Shown: piece after piece, positions 1 through 8,026 of the stretch
Layout of the letters: each line of letters begins with the position of its first letter
Numbering within the stretch: the first letter of the stretch is position 1
NCBI GenBank assembly: GCA_001896885.1
Contig: MKRJ01000041.1
Span: 1-42,903, forward strand
Length of the DNA stretch: 42,903 nt
From: Rhizobiales bacterium 65-79
GTDB lineage: Bacteria > Pseudomonadota > Alphaproteobacteria > Rhizobiales > Rhizobiaceae
Direction of reading: 5' to 3'
Made by a program: the position numbers and the translations under genes
Notes under the pieces: model-generated
Databases searched by the model: none
Told to the model about the DNA's origin: nothing
What the model saw: the letters and a program-made list of their open reading frames with translations, nothing else

Positions 1-104
1 CTTGGCCGTACCACCGGTACGTCCGCGCCGAAGGCCTCGACCTTGGACCGAATTCCCTCCGGCAGAACGCTTCCATCTAATCATGAAAGGCTCTGCTGGC
101 AGGC
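1..104. other. Window edge, no assignable gene
   Basis: This edge lies downstream of the minus-strand binding-protein gene. On the minus strand two short frames stay open to the window edge (ATG at 76 and ATG at 84), but neither has a ribosome binding site in front and neither gives recognisable protein. A third minus frame gives reasonable codon use but is preceded by a stop codon with no start after it. I see no convincing terminator. Confidence 0.4.
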
Positions 105-1331
105 TTACTGCGTGTCGGCGCCCGACACGACGTCACCGAACGCTTCCCATCGCTTGCCGTCGAACTTGATCAGCTGCATGTCCTGCAACGGATAGAAGTC
201 CGTGGCGCTGGTGTTGACGCGGATGCCGGGAGGCGTCAGGTCGAGTTCGACATCCTTCATGCTGGCGGCGGACTTCATGATGCCCGAATGGGTGAAGTCG
301 CCGCAGCTCGCCTTCAGCACCTTCTCCAGCGTCTGGCTGACGGCATAGCCATAGATGGTGAAGCTCGAATTCTTGTCGCCGTCCGGATAGTATTTGTCCA
401 TGAAGGCATTCCACTTCTTCATGCCTTCATCGTCTTTCCATTGCGGGTCCTGCGAATCCTTCAGGTAGAGCGCGCTGACCACGCCTTTCGATGCGTCGAG
501 GCCGGCGGGCTTCAGCACCGCGCCGACCGAATTGGAGACGCTGTTCAGCAATTGCGTCGGCTTCCAGCCGAGTTCGGCCGCCTTCTTGATCGCCTGCGCG
601 GCGAATTTCGGGGTCGCCACGTTGAAGAAGACGGTCGCGCCGGAGCCCTTGAGGTTCACCATCTGCGAATCGACCGTCGGATCGGACGTCTCGTAGGGCT
701 GCTCGGCGACGATCATCGACGACGCCTTGTCGCCCAGCCCGGCCTTGAGGCCGTTCAGATAGTCCTTGCCGTAGTCGTCGTTCTGGTAGAGCACGCCGAT
801 CTTGGCTTCCGGTATGTTCTTCAGGAGGTAGCGCGCATAGATCTTGCCCTCCGACACGTAGTCGGGCTGCCAGCCCATGGTCCATGGAAAGTGCTTCGGG
901 TCGCCGAATTTCGAGGCGCCGGTGGCGACGAAGAGCTGCGGCGTCTTCTTGGCGTTCATGTATTTCTGGATGGCCGAATTGGACGGCGTGCCGAGACTGT
1001 TGAAGATCAGCGCCACCTGGTCGCTCTCCACCAGCTTGCGCGCCTGCTCGACCGCCTTCGGCGGGCTGTAGCCGTCGTCATAGCTGATGAAGTCGATCTG
1101 CCGGCCACACACGCCGCCATTGTCGTTCACCATCTTCATATAGGCGGCGTCGGTCTTGCCGATCTGCGAATAGGCGGAAGCCGGTCCGCTATAGGGCATG
1201 ATGTTGCCGATCTTGATGGTCTTGTCGGTGATGCCCGTGGTTTCGTCGGCCGACGCCGCGGTGGCCGCGAGCGCCGTGGCGGCCATGAGCGCGCCCCAGA
1301 CGACCAGCCTGGAATTGAACCGTCTTTTCAT
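105..1331 (-). CDS. Branched-chain amino acid-type ABC transporter substrate-binding protein
   Basis: Periplasmic solute receptor of a HAAT-family (LivK-like, peripla_BP_6) importer, 408 aa. Residues 1-28 form a signal peptide with a basic start and an alanine-rich core ending ASA before DETTG. The mature part opens with the family pattern of a strand, 'NIMPYSGPASAYSQIGK', where the receptor first contacts its ligand, and continues as a two-lobed Rossmann-like fold. The ATG is preceded by GGGAGG about 8 nt upstream on the minus strand, so the start is firm. It is the last gene of livG-livF-livH-livM, 16 nt after livM, and presumably determines specificity. The ligand cannot be read from the sequence: members of this family bind leucine-type amino acids but also amides, aromatic acids and other carboxylates. 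The divergent matB hints at a carboxylic acid, which is inference only. Confidence 0.9.
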   Translation of the reverse strand: MKRRFNSRLVVWGALMAATALAATAASADETTGITDKTIKIGNIMPYSGPASAYSQIGKTDAAYMKMVNDNGGVCGRQIDFISYDDGYSPPKAVEQARKLVESDQVALIFNSLGTPSNSAIQKYMNAKKTPQLFVATGASKFGDPKHFPWTMGWQPDYVSEGKIYARYLLKNIPEAKIGVLYQNDDYGKDYLNGLKAGLGDKASSMIVAEQPYETSDPTVDSQMVNLKGSGATVFFNVATPKFAAQAIKKAAELGWKPTQLLNSVSNSVGAVLKPAGLDASKGVVSALYLKDSQDPQWKDDEGMKKWNAFMDKYYPDGDKNSSFTIYGYAVSQTLEKVLKASCGDFTHSGIMKSAASMKDVELDLTPPGIRVNTSATDFYPLQDMQLIKFDGKRWEAFGDVVSGADTQ

Positions 1332-1347
1332 TGCCGTAACCTCCCTT

Positions 1348-2376
1348 TCAGCGATCCGGACGCGGTTTCATCCTTCGTCCGACGAAGTCCGCGACCTTGC
1401 GGACGAGACCACCCGCGCCTGTCGGCATCAGGTAGATGAGCAGAATGAGGATCACCCCGTAGACCGCTCCGGCGAGCGCCTTGTTGAAGAGTTCCGCGAC
1501 ATTCGGGATGAAGACGATGAAGGCGCCGCCGACCAGCGCGCCCGGCAGCCAGCCGACGCCGCCGACGACGAGGCCGACGAAGAGTGCGACCGACAGTGCG
1601 AAGGTGAAGCTGTCGGGCGCCACGAACTGCACCACGATGGCGCCGAGCGCGCCGGCGATGCCGGTGAAGGCTGCGCTGATGCCGAAGGCGAGCGATTTGT
1701 AGAGCGCGTTGTTGACGCCCATGGCGCGCGCCGCGAGCGGGTTGTCGCGGATGGCCATCAGGGCGCGTCCGGAGCGGCTGGCGACGAGATTGGCCGCGAA
1801 CCAGTAGAGAAGGAGCGCCACGACGAGCGTGAAATAATAGAGCCATTGGTCCTGACTGAGCGGCAGGCCGAAGGGTGCATCCGGCTTGGTGATGACGATG
1901 CCCTGCACGCCGCCGGTCCACGGCTCGAGCACCGAAAGCTTGAGGAATTGCGGCATGGCGACCGCCAGCCCGAAAGTGGCGAGCGCCAGATAGATTCCTT
2001 CGAGCCTGAGCGCCGGCAGACCGAACAGGAAGCCGGATACGAAGCAGATGAGGCCCGCCGCCGGCAGCGTCCAGCCATAGGCCAGGCCGAAATTCTCCAT
2101 CAGGATCGCGGCCGTGTATGCGCCGATCGCATAGAAGGCGCCGTGACCCAGCGAGAACTGGCCGTTGATGCCGGTGAGCAGGTTCAGGCCCAGGATGGCG
2201 ATCGCGTAGATCAGCATCATGGTGAGCTGGAAGATGGTGAAGTTCGCCAGGAAAAGCGGCAATGCCGCGAGCACGACCACGACGGCGAGCCCCGTCCAGC
2301 CAAGCGCGCCGAAGCGGATGCCTGCCCGATCGGCCGGCGGTTCCGATATGGCGGGATTTTCGTCGCGCGCGTCCAT
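1348..2376 (-). CDS. livM: HAAT-family ABC transporter permease, LivM type
   Basis: Inner-membrane permease of the branched-chain-type importer, 342 aa, with eight or more hydrophobic segments. The motif 'GHGAFYAIGAY' near residues 75-85 is characteristic of LivM (compare LivH 'NFAQGEMAM'), and the EAA-like cytoplasmic loop lies around 'IRDNPLAARAMGVN', which contacts the ATPases. I place the start at MDARDENP: a longer open frame exists upstream but runs through the end of livH, and starting at 2376 leaves one base between the livH stop and this ATG. LivM normally has a longer, more hydrophilic N-terminus than LivH, as here. It pairs with LivH to make the transmembrane pore. Substrate unknown, as for the binding protein. 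Confidence 0.9.
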   Translation of the reverse strand: MDARDENPAISEPPADRAGIRFGALGWTGLAVVVVLAALPLFLANFTIFQLTMMLIYAIAILGLNLLTGINGQFSLGHGAFYAIGAYTAAILMENFGLAYGWTLPAAGLICFVSGFLFGLPALRLEGIYLALATFGLAVAMPQFLKLSVLEPWTGGVQGIVITKPDAPFGLPLSQDQWLYYFTLVVALLLYWFAANLVASRSGRALMAIRDNPLAARAMGVNNALYKSLAFGISAAFTGIAGALGAIVVQFVAPDSFTFALSVALFVGLVVGGVGWLPGALVGGAFIVFIPNVAELFNKALAGAVYGVILILLIYLMPTGAGGLVRKVADFVGRRMKPRPDR

Positions 2377-2377
2377 C

Positions 2378-3253
2378 TCAGACCCTCTGAACGATCTTGC
2401 GGCCCATAAGGCCGGATGGCCGCACGACAAGGACGGCGACGATGACGAGGAGCGCGATCGGCAGCTTCAGTTCCGGCCCGACGACCGGGATATAGGTGCC
2501 CGCAAGGTTCTCGATGACGCCGACGGCAAGCCCGCCGACCACCGCTCCGACGGGGCTGGTCAGGCCGCCGAGCACCGCCCCGGCGAAGCCGTAAAGCAAT
2601 ATGCTCACCATCATGTTCGGCTCGAGAAAGACGACCGGGGCGATCATCATGCCGGCGACGGCGCCGATCGCCGAAGCCATGCCCCAGCCGAGCGCCGTCA
2701 TCCAGCTCACGCGGATGCCGACGAGGCGCGCCGATTCCGGATTGACGGCGGCGGCGCGCATGGCGAGCCCTATCCGGGTGAAGCGGAAGAAGAAGTAGAG
2801 CAGCGCCAGCACCACGACGGTAACGACGATCATCCCCGCCTGATGCGGGCTCATGAGGCCGCCGAACAGCGCGCCGGAGCCGAACGGGGTCGGAAACGGC
2901 TTGATCTCGAAATTCCAGATGAAGCCGGCGAGGCTGTTGAAGATGGCGAACAGCGCGATGAACACGACGACATAACTCAGTATCGGCGCATTCTCGATCG
3001 GCTTGAAGACCAGCCTTTCGATCACGACCCCGCCGATGAAGGAGATGGCCAGCGTCAGCGCGAAGGCGATCCAGTAGGGCGTTCCCCAGGCGATCAGCTG
3101 CCAGGCGATGAAGGTGGAGAACATCGCCATCTCGCCCTGGGCGAAATTCAGATTGTGTATCGCCTGGTAGATCATGACGATCGCCAGCGCCATGCAGGCG
3201 TAGATCGCGCCGGTCGCGATGCCCGATACGATCTGCTGGATGAATATCTCCAT
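2378..3253 (-). CDS. livH: HAAT-family ABC transporter permease, LivH type
   Basis: Inner-membrane permease, 291 aa, partner of LivM. It begins MEIFIQQIVSGIATGAIYA, the typical LivH start, followed by 'HNLNFAQGEMAMF' near residues 38-50, a family signature, and 'AVNPESARLVGI', the loop that docks on the ATPases. The remainder is strongly hydrophobic with about eight membrane spans. The start is fixed by the match to the family N-terminus and by the 5-nt gap after the livF stop; a longer open frame exists but would overlap livF entirely. Cotranscribed with the other liv genes, to which it is joined by very short spacings. Confidence 0.92.
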   Translation of the reverse strand: MEIFIQQIVSGIATGAIYACMALAIVMIYQAIHNLNFAQGEMAMFSTFIAWQLIAWGTPYWIAFALTLAISFIGGVVIERLVFKPIENAPILSYVVVFIALFAIFNSLAGFIWNFEIKPFPTPFGSGALFGGLMSPHQAGMIVVTVVVLALLYFFFRFTRIGLAMRAAAVNPESARLVGIRVSWMTALGWGMASAIGAVAGMMIAPVVFLEPNMMVSILLYGFAGAVLGGLTSPVGAVVGGLAVGVIENLAGTYIPVVGPELKLPIALLVIVAVLVVRPSGLMGRKIVQRV

Positions 3254-3258
3254 TTCCG

Positions 3259-3972
3259 TCAGTACCCCAGATAGGCGTTGCGGATCGACTCGTTGTTCCT
3301 GATCTCTTCCGCCGGGCCGGCGATGGCGATCTCGCCGGTCTCGAGCAGATAGGCGTGGTCTGCCAGCGCCAGCGCGAAATTGGCGTTCTGCTCGACGAGC
3401 AGCATGCTCACCTTCATCGTCTCCCGGACATGCGCGAGGATGCGGAAGACCTCCTCCACGATCAGCGGCGCCAGGCCGAAGGAAGGCTCGTCGAGCAACA
3501 TCAGGCGGGGCTTGAGCATCAGCGCCCTGCCGATCGCCAGCATCTGCTGCTCGCCGCCGGACAGCGTGCCGGCCTGCTGCCGCCGGCGCTCCTCCAGCCG
3601 CGGGAAATAGCCGTAGATGCGCTGGATGTCGGTGGTGAGTTCCCGACCGGCTGGACGGGACATGGCGCCGAGTTCGAGGTTCTCCTCCACCGTCAGGTTG
3701 AAGAAGGTGCCGCGTCCCTCGGGCACGTGCGCGATGCCGAGGCGAACGATATCTTCCGTCCTGGCGCGCCCGATCGACCGTCCGTCGAACTCGATCTCGC
3801 CGGAGCGGGCGATCATGCCGCAAAGCGCCCTCAGCGTCGTCGTCTTGCCGGCACCGTTGGCGCCGAGAAGCGCGGTGACGCTGCCCTCGGCGATCGAGAA
3901 ATCCAGCCCGCGCAGGACTTTCAGGTCGCCGTAGGAGGCCTCGAGACCGCGCACGGAAAGAAGCGGCTTCAT
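3259..3972 (-). CDS. livF: HAAT-family ABC transporter ATP-binding protein, LivF type
   Basis: Cytoplasmic ATPase, 237 aa, the usual LivF length. Walker A is GANGAGKTT (residues 37-45), the ABC signature LSGGEQQML lies near 139, and Walker B ends LLDEPS near 162, followed by 'GLAP', typical of LivF. The LVEQN switch motif is also present ('LLVEQNANFAL'). The ATG overlaps the livG stop in an ATGA arrangement, so translation of the two ATPases is probably coupled, which fits a LivF-LivG heterodimer driving the LivH-LivM pore. Confidence 0.93.
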   Translation of the reverse strand: MKPLLSVRGLEASYGDLKVLRGLDFSIAEGSVTALLGANGAGKTTTLRALCGMIARSGEIEFDGRSIGRARTEDIVRLGIAHVPEGRGTFFNLTVEENLELGAMSRPAGRELTTDIQRIYGYFPRLEERRRQQAGTLSGGEQQMLAIGRALMLKPRLMLLDEPSFGLAPLIVEEVFRILAHVRETMKVSMLLVEQNANFALALADHAYLLETGEIAIAGPAEEIRNNESIRNAYLGY

Positions 3973-4760
3973 GCCCGCCCGCTCCCGAGATAGGCGCGGA
4001 TGACCTCCGGGTTGGCCTGCACGCCGGCCGGGTCTCCTTCGCTGATCTTGCGTCCGAAATTGAGCACGACGACCCTGTCGGAGACGCTCATCACCAGATT
4101 CATGTGGTGCTCCACCAGGAGCACCGTCACGGCGCGCTCGTCGCGTATGCGGCGGATCAGCCGGCCGAGTTCGCCGATCTCGTCATGGTTGAGCCCCCCG
4201 GCCGGCTCGTCCAGCAGGAGCAGCTTCGGATGGATGGCGAGCGCGCGCGCCATCTCCGCCCGCTTCAGCGTGCCGAAGGGCAGGCCGGCCATCGGCAGGT
4301 CGGCGACGGAGCGCAGCTCCAGATAGGCGATGAGCTCGTCGACGATTCCGTCGATCCGGCGCTCGGCGCGGCGCATCCAGGGCAGCCGCAACCCGTCGCT
4401 CAGCATGTCCGTTCGTGACCGGCAATGCGCGCCGACGCGGATATTGTCGCGCACCGAAAGCCGCGAGAAGGAAGCGAGGTTCTGGAAGGTGCGGCCGATG
4501 CCGATTTCGGCCATGCGGCTGGCGGCCCTTCCGAGGATGCTTTTCCCCTCGAAAAGGATGTCGCCGGAGGTCGGCGTATAAAGCCGGCTGAGGCAATTGA
4601 AGAGGGTCGTCTTGCCGGCGCCGTTCGGCCCGATGAGACCCAGGACCTGACCGCGATGGAGATCGAAGCTTATCCCGTCCAGCGCCCTGATACCGCCGAA
4701 GGCCACGGAGACGTCGCGGATCGTGAGAAGCGGCAACGAGGCAGATTCCTGCTGCGGCAA
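3969..4760 (-). CDS. livG: HAAT-family ABC transporter ATP-binding protein, LivG type
   Basis: Cytoplasmic ATPase and first gene of the liv operon. Walker A is GPNGAGKTT (residues 44-52 by this start), followed by the LivG-type signature 'LPFGTLKRAEMARAL' and Walker B LLLLDEPAGGLN. The start is a choice. A TTG at 4760 has an excellent Shine-Dalgarno, GGGAGGAG five bases upstream, and gives 263 aa, the normal LivG length. ATG codons at 4808 and 4835 are in frame but have a weak purine stretch or a GGAGG that touches the ATG with no spacing. The sequence between them and the TTG does not resemble LivG. I therefore prefer TTG but cannot exclude 4808. The stop overlaps the livF ATG. Confidence 0.87.
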   Translation of the reverse strand: MPQQESASLPLLTIRDVSVAFGGIRALDGISFDLHRGQVLGLIGPNGAGKTTLFNCLSRLYTPTSGDILFEGKSILGRAASRMAEIGIGRTFQNLASFSRLSVRDNIRVGAHCRSRTDMLSDGLRLPWMRRAERRIDGIVDELIAYLELRSVADLPMAGLPFGTLKRAEMARALAIHPKLLLLDEPAGGLNHDEIGELGRLIRRIRDERAVTVLLVEHHMNLVMSVSDRVVVLNFGRKISEGDPAGVQANPEVIRAYLGSGRA

Positions 4761-5008
4761 GCGTTCTCCTCCCACCAACGGGATGGTCTGCAGCTTGCCT
4801 CTCGGCATCCGCTCTTTGCTCGTTGTTACGGCCATCCTCCGTCGCGATGGATAGAAACATCGCGGCGTCGCCGGGTCAACCGAGAAAATACCGAGTAGTA
4901 TGTCGCCTGCGGCGCCGTCGGACGATCCTGTCTCCGCTGTCGTCGAAAGGGGTTGCGGTCCCGTGGCAGGAAGGCCAATTGTCGCCGATCGACATATGGA
5001 GAACCTGA
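4761..5008. promoter_or_regulatory. Divergent intergenic region, livG / matB
   Basis: This 248-bp region must hold the promoters for both the liv operon (minus) and matB (plus). I see no near-consensus sigma-70 pair. A minus-strand TTGACC around 4885 has only a poor -10 candidate. No clear palindrome for a GntR-type MatR regulator was found. The matB ribosome binding site is GGAG, eight bases before the ATG at 5009. Confidence 0.4.
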
Positions 5009-6538
5009 ATGGCCAATCTGCTCTACGACGCGCTCTTCGCGCCCCATCAGGGCAGTGAAAGGCCATTCCTCCATCTGGAGGACGGGTCGGTTCTCTCCTA
5101 CGGCGCTTTCCTGAAGCTTGCGGCGAGGATCGCCCATGTTCTCCGGGACCAGCGCGTCGCTCCCGGCGACCGCGTCGCCGTGCAGGCGAAGAAGAGCCCG
5201 GAGGCGCTGGCGCTCTATGCCGCCTGCATCCAGGCCGGCGCCATTTTCCTGCCGCTCAACACCGCCTATACGCCGAACGAGGTCGAGTATTTCATCGACA
5301 ACGCCGAGCCGCGCCTCGTCGTCTGCGACGGCGCTTCGCGCGCCGCGCTGGCCCCGATCGCCGAAAAGGCCGGCGCCCGCCTCCTGACGCTGAACGGCGA
5401 CGGCGGCGGAACGCTAACGGACGAGGCCGCCCGGAAGCCGGAACGCTTCGATACCGTACCGTGCAGGGGCGACGACCTTGCCGCCTTCCTCTATACGTCG
5501 GGCACCACCGGGCGCTCCAAGGGCGCCATGCTGACCCAGGACAATCTGCTCTCCAATGCGAAATCGCTGGTCGAGGCCTGGCGCTTCACGAAAGGCGACG
5601 TGCTCCTGCACGCGCTGCCGATCTTCCACACGCATGGCCTCTTCGTCGCAGGCAACGTCATCCTGCTCGCCGGCGGCTCGATGATCTTCCTGCCCGCGTT
5701 CAAGACCGACGAGGTAATCGGCTGGCTGCCGAAGGCGACCTCCATGATGGGCGTGCCGACCTTCTACACCCGCCTGCTTGACGACCCGCGCTTCACGAAG
5801 GAACTTGCCTCGCATATGCGGCTCTTCACCTCCGGCAGCGCGCCGCTTCTCGCCGAGACGCATATCGCCTTCGAGCAACGCACCGGCCACCGCATCCTCG
5901 AGCGCTACGGCATGACCGAGACCAACATGACCACGTCGAACCCATATGAGGGCGAGCGGCGGGCCGGCACGGTCGGCTTCCCGCTGCCGGACGTGGAGAT
6001 CCGCGTGGTCGATCCCGAAACGAAGAAGGTGCTGCCGCAAGGCGAGATCGGTGTTCTCGAAGTGCGCGGGCCGAACGTCTTCAAGGGCTATTGGCGCATG
6101 CCGGAGAAGACGAAGGAGGAGTTCCGGGAGGACGGCTTCTTCATCACCGGCGACGTGGTGACGATCGACAAGGACGGCTACGTCCAGATCGTCGGCCGCG
6201 CCAAGGACCTGATCATCTCCGGCGGCTTCAACATCTATCCGAAGGAGGTCGAGCTTCTGCTCGACGAGCAGGAAGGCGTGCTCGAATCGGCGGTGATCGG
6301 CGTGCCGCATCCCGATTTCGGCGAGAGCGTCGTCGGCGTCGTCGTGCCGAAGAACGGGAGTGTCGTCGAGGAAGAGAAGCTACTTTCCGTCATCCACGAC
6401 AAGATCGCGCGCTTCAAGCAGCCGAAGCGCATCTTCTCGATCGACGAATTGCCACGCAACGCGATGGGCAAGGTGCAGAAGCAGGCGCTCAGGGAGCGGT
6501 TCGCCGATACGTTCCGCGGTCCCGCCGGCGGGAATTGA
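5009..6538 (+). CDS. matB: Malonyl-CoA synthetase (MatB-like acyl-CoA ligase)
   Basis: Adenylate-forming acyl-CoA synthetase, 509 aa, that activates malonate to malonyl-CoA through malonyl-AMP. The ATP-binding P-loop TSGTTGRSKGAM lies near residues 162-173. The acyl pocket region 'ALPIFHTHGLF' and 'RLFTSGSAPLLAETH', the A5 motif 'LERYGMTETNM', the hinge 'GRAKDLIISGG' and the terminal catalytic lysine in 'MGKVQKQALRE' all match, as I recall them, the biochemically characterised MatB proteins of Rhizobium trifolii and Rhodopseudomonas palustris, including the arginine of 'RLF.SGSAPL' thought to hold the second carboxylate. The usual partner matA (malonyl-CoA decarboxylase) and matC carrier are not in this window. 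The divergent HAAT importer might supply the acid. Another dicarboxylate such as methylmalonate is possible. Confidence 0.85.
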   Translation: MANLLYDALFAPHQGSERPFLHLEDGSVLSYGAFLKLAARIAHVLRDQRVAPGDRVAVQAKKSPEALALYAACIQAGAIFLPLNTAYTPNEVEYFIDNAEPRLVVCDGASRAALAPIAEKAGARLLTLNGDGGGTLTDEAARKPERFDTVPCRGDDLAAFLYTSGTTGRSKGAMLTQDNLLSNAKSLVEAWRFTKGDVLLHALPIFHTHGLFVAGNVILLAGGSMIFLPAFKTDEVIGWLPKATSMMGVPTFYTRLLDDPRFTKELASHMRLFTSGSAPLLAETHIAFEQRTGHRILERYGMTETNMTTSNPYEGERRAGTVGFPLPDVEIRVVDPETKKVLPQGEIGVLEVRGPNVFKGYWRMPEKTKEEFREDGFFITGDVVTIDKDGYVQIVGRAKDLIISGGFNIYPKEVELLLDEQEGVLESAVIGVPHPDFGESVVGVVVPKNGSVVEEEKLLSVIHDKIARFKQPKRIFSIDELPRNAMGKVQKQALRERFADTFRGPAGGN

Positions 6539-6544
6539 TCGGGA

Positions 6545-8026
6545 TCAGATCGAGACCGTCGCATCCGGCCGGCGCATACCGGCTATGGAACCCCATATCC
6601 GCAAGGCCATGCGCCTCGGGCCCGGCACCGCCAGCGTGAACAGCACGGCCAGCCCATAACAGAGCAGGGCGGCGACGACGATGTCGGCGAAGTCGCTCGA
6701 GCGCAGGAAGATGCCCGGGAAGAAGTGCAGCAGCAGCCAGGCGGCGATCGAGGATCCTACATAGAAGAACTGGACCAGCGCGAAATCGTATCCCGACACC
6801 GGGCCGACGCGATGCACCGCCACCGCCAGCACGGGCGTCCGCAGGAGATAGCCGCTGATGGCATAGGCGGCGGCGACGCCGGCGGCGCCCCAGGGCAGTC
6901 CCACGAGGAAGGCCGCAATGGTGGTCACGGAACTGTATATGCCCCAGCGGAACATGGTCCCGGTCTTGCCCTGGCAGATGAAGATCCATCCCGTGGTGTT
7001 GTTTGCCGACTGGACGAGGCCGGCGATGCCGAGCCAGGCGAAGATCGGCGACACCGCTTGCCATTTCGGACCGAACAGCAGATCGACGACCTGGTCGGAG
7101 GTCAGGACCAGCGCCGCGATGCCCGGCGCGGTGACGAAAGCGAGCATCCACGTCGTGCGAAGATAGATCTCCCGGAAGCGCTGCTTGTCATGCTGCACCC
7201 TGCTGAGCAGCGGGATCATCACCCGCGAAAGCGGTGTGACGATGTTCTGGATCGGGAACAGGAGGAGCTTGTAGGCCCGGTCGTAATAGCCGAGTTCCAC
7301 CGTGCCCGAATATTTGCCGATCAGGATATTGTCGAGGTTGCGGGCGAAGAAGTTCACCAGGTTGAAGCCGGTAAGGTTGGCGCCGAACGACAGGATGTCA
7401 CGGTCGATGCGGAAATCCGGCGGGCCCGGCGTCCAGCGGCTGCACCGCCAGGCGCCGGCAAGCGTGATGGCGGCCGATGCCGCCGAGCCGATGAGCAGCG
7501 ACCAGTATCCGAGGCCACGCCATGCCGCCGCCGCCGCCAACAGGAAGCCGAGGACCGCGCTTGCCGCGTCGAGCATCGCGAGCTGGCCGAATCGGAGCCG
7601 CCGGTTGAGCAGGCTGAGCGGCAGTCCGGCCATGCTGCCGATCAGGAGCGGCAGGCCGGCGAGGATCGCGATGTTCCGCATCCTGGGATCGCCGTAGAAC
7701 CATGCGATGGCGGGACTGATGAGCAGAACCACGACCGTGCAGGAGAGACCGACGGCGGTCATGACCCAGAACATCCGGTTGAGCTGATCCTTATCTATGC
7801 CGCTGCGCTGGACGACGGCTTGCTGCAGGCCGAGATTCTGAAACAGGCCGACAAAGGCGACGACGGGGCCGACGGCGGCCACGAGGCCGAAATCCTGCGG
7901 CGCGAGCAGGCGGGCGAGCACCGCGACGGAGACAAACTGCACGCCGATCCGCACCGCCTGCGATACGCCGGTCATCAGGCTGCCGCGCAGCGCCACCCTG
8001 CCGAAATGCAGCGGTTCCTGGTTCAT
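6545..8026 (-). CDS. Polysaccharide flippase, Wzx/ExoT-like (PST family)
   Basis: Integral membrane protein, 493 aa, with about 12 hydrophobic segments and no enzymatic motif: a lipid-linked oligosaccharide flippase of the polysaccharide transport (MOP/PST) superfamily. The N-terminal pattern 'VLARLLAPQDFGLVA' and the segment 'LGYYDRAYKLL' with 'PLSRVMIPLLSR' are typical of WzxC/ExoT-type flippases. The length equals that usual for ExoT, which otherwise is missing from this cluster, so it probably moves the undecaprenyl-linked repeat unit made by the Exo transferases to the periplasm. The start at 8026 (MNQEPLHF) overlaps the stop of the upstream glycosyltransferase as ATGA; a longer frame upstream lies inside that gene. 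It ends six bases from the convergent matB stop. Confidence 0.85.
   Translation of the reverse strand: MNQEPLHFGRVALRGSLMTGVSQAVRIGVQFVSVAVLARLLAPQDFGLVAAVGPVVAFVGLFQNLGLQQAVVQRSGIDKDQLNRMFWVMTAVGLSCTVVVLLISPAIAWFYGDPRMRNIAILAGLPLLIGSMAGLPLSLLNRRLRFGQLAMLDAASAVLGFLLAAAAAWRGLGYWSLLIGSAASAAITLAGAWRCSRWTPGPPDFRIDRDILSFGANLTGFNLVNFFARNLDNILIGKYSGTVELGYYDRAYKLLLFPIQNIVTPLSRVMIPLLSRVQHDKQRFREIYLRTTWMLAFVTAPGIAALVLTSDQVVDLLFGPKWQAVSPIFAWLGIAGLVQSANNTTGWIFICQGKTGTMFRWGIYSSVTTIAAFLVGLPWGAAGVAAAYAISGYLLRTPVLAVAVHRVGPVSGYDFALVQFFYVGSSIAAWLLLHFFPGIFLRSSDFADIVVAALLCYGLAVLFTLAVPGPRRMALRIWGSIAGMRRPDATVSI

Noticed and set aside
1198-2409. Long plus-strand open frame (403 codons) antisense to the binding-protein and livM genes
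   Set aside because: It is rich in R, D, E and H, has no domain, and lies opposite clear liv genes; this is the usual antisense openness of high-GC coding DNA.
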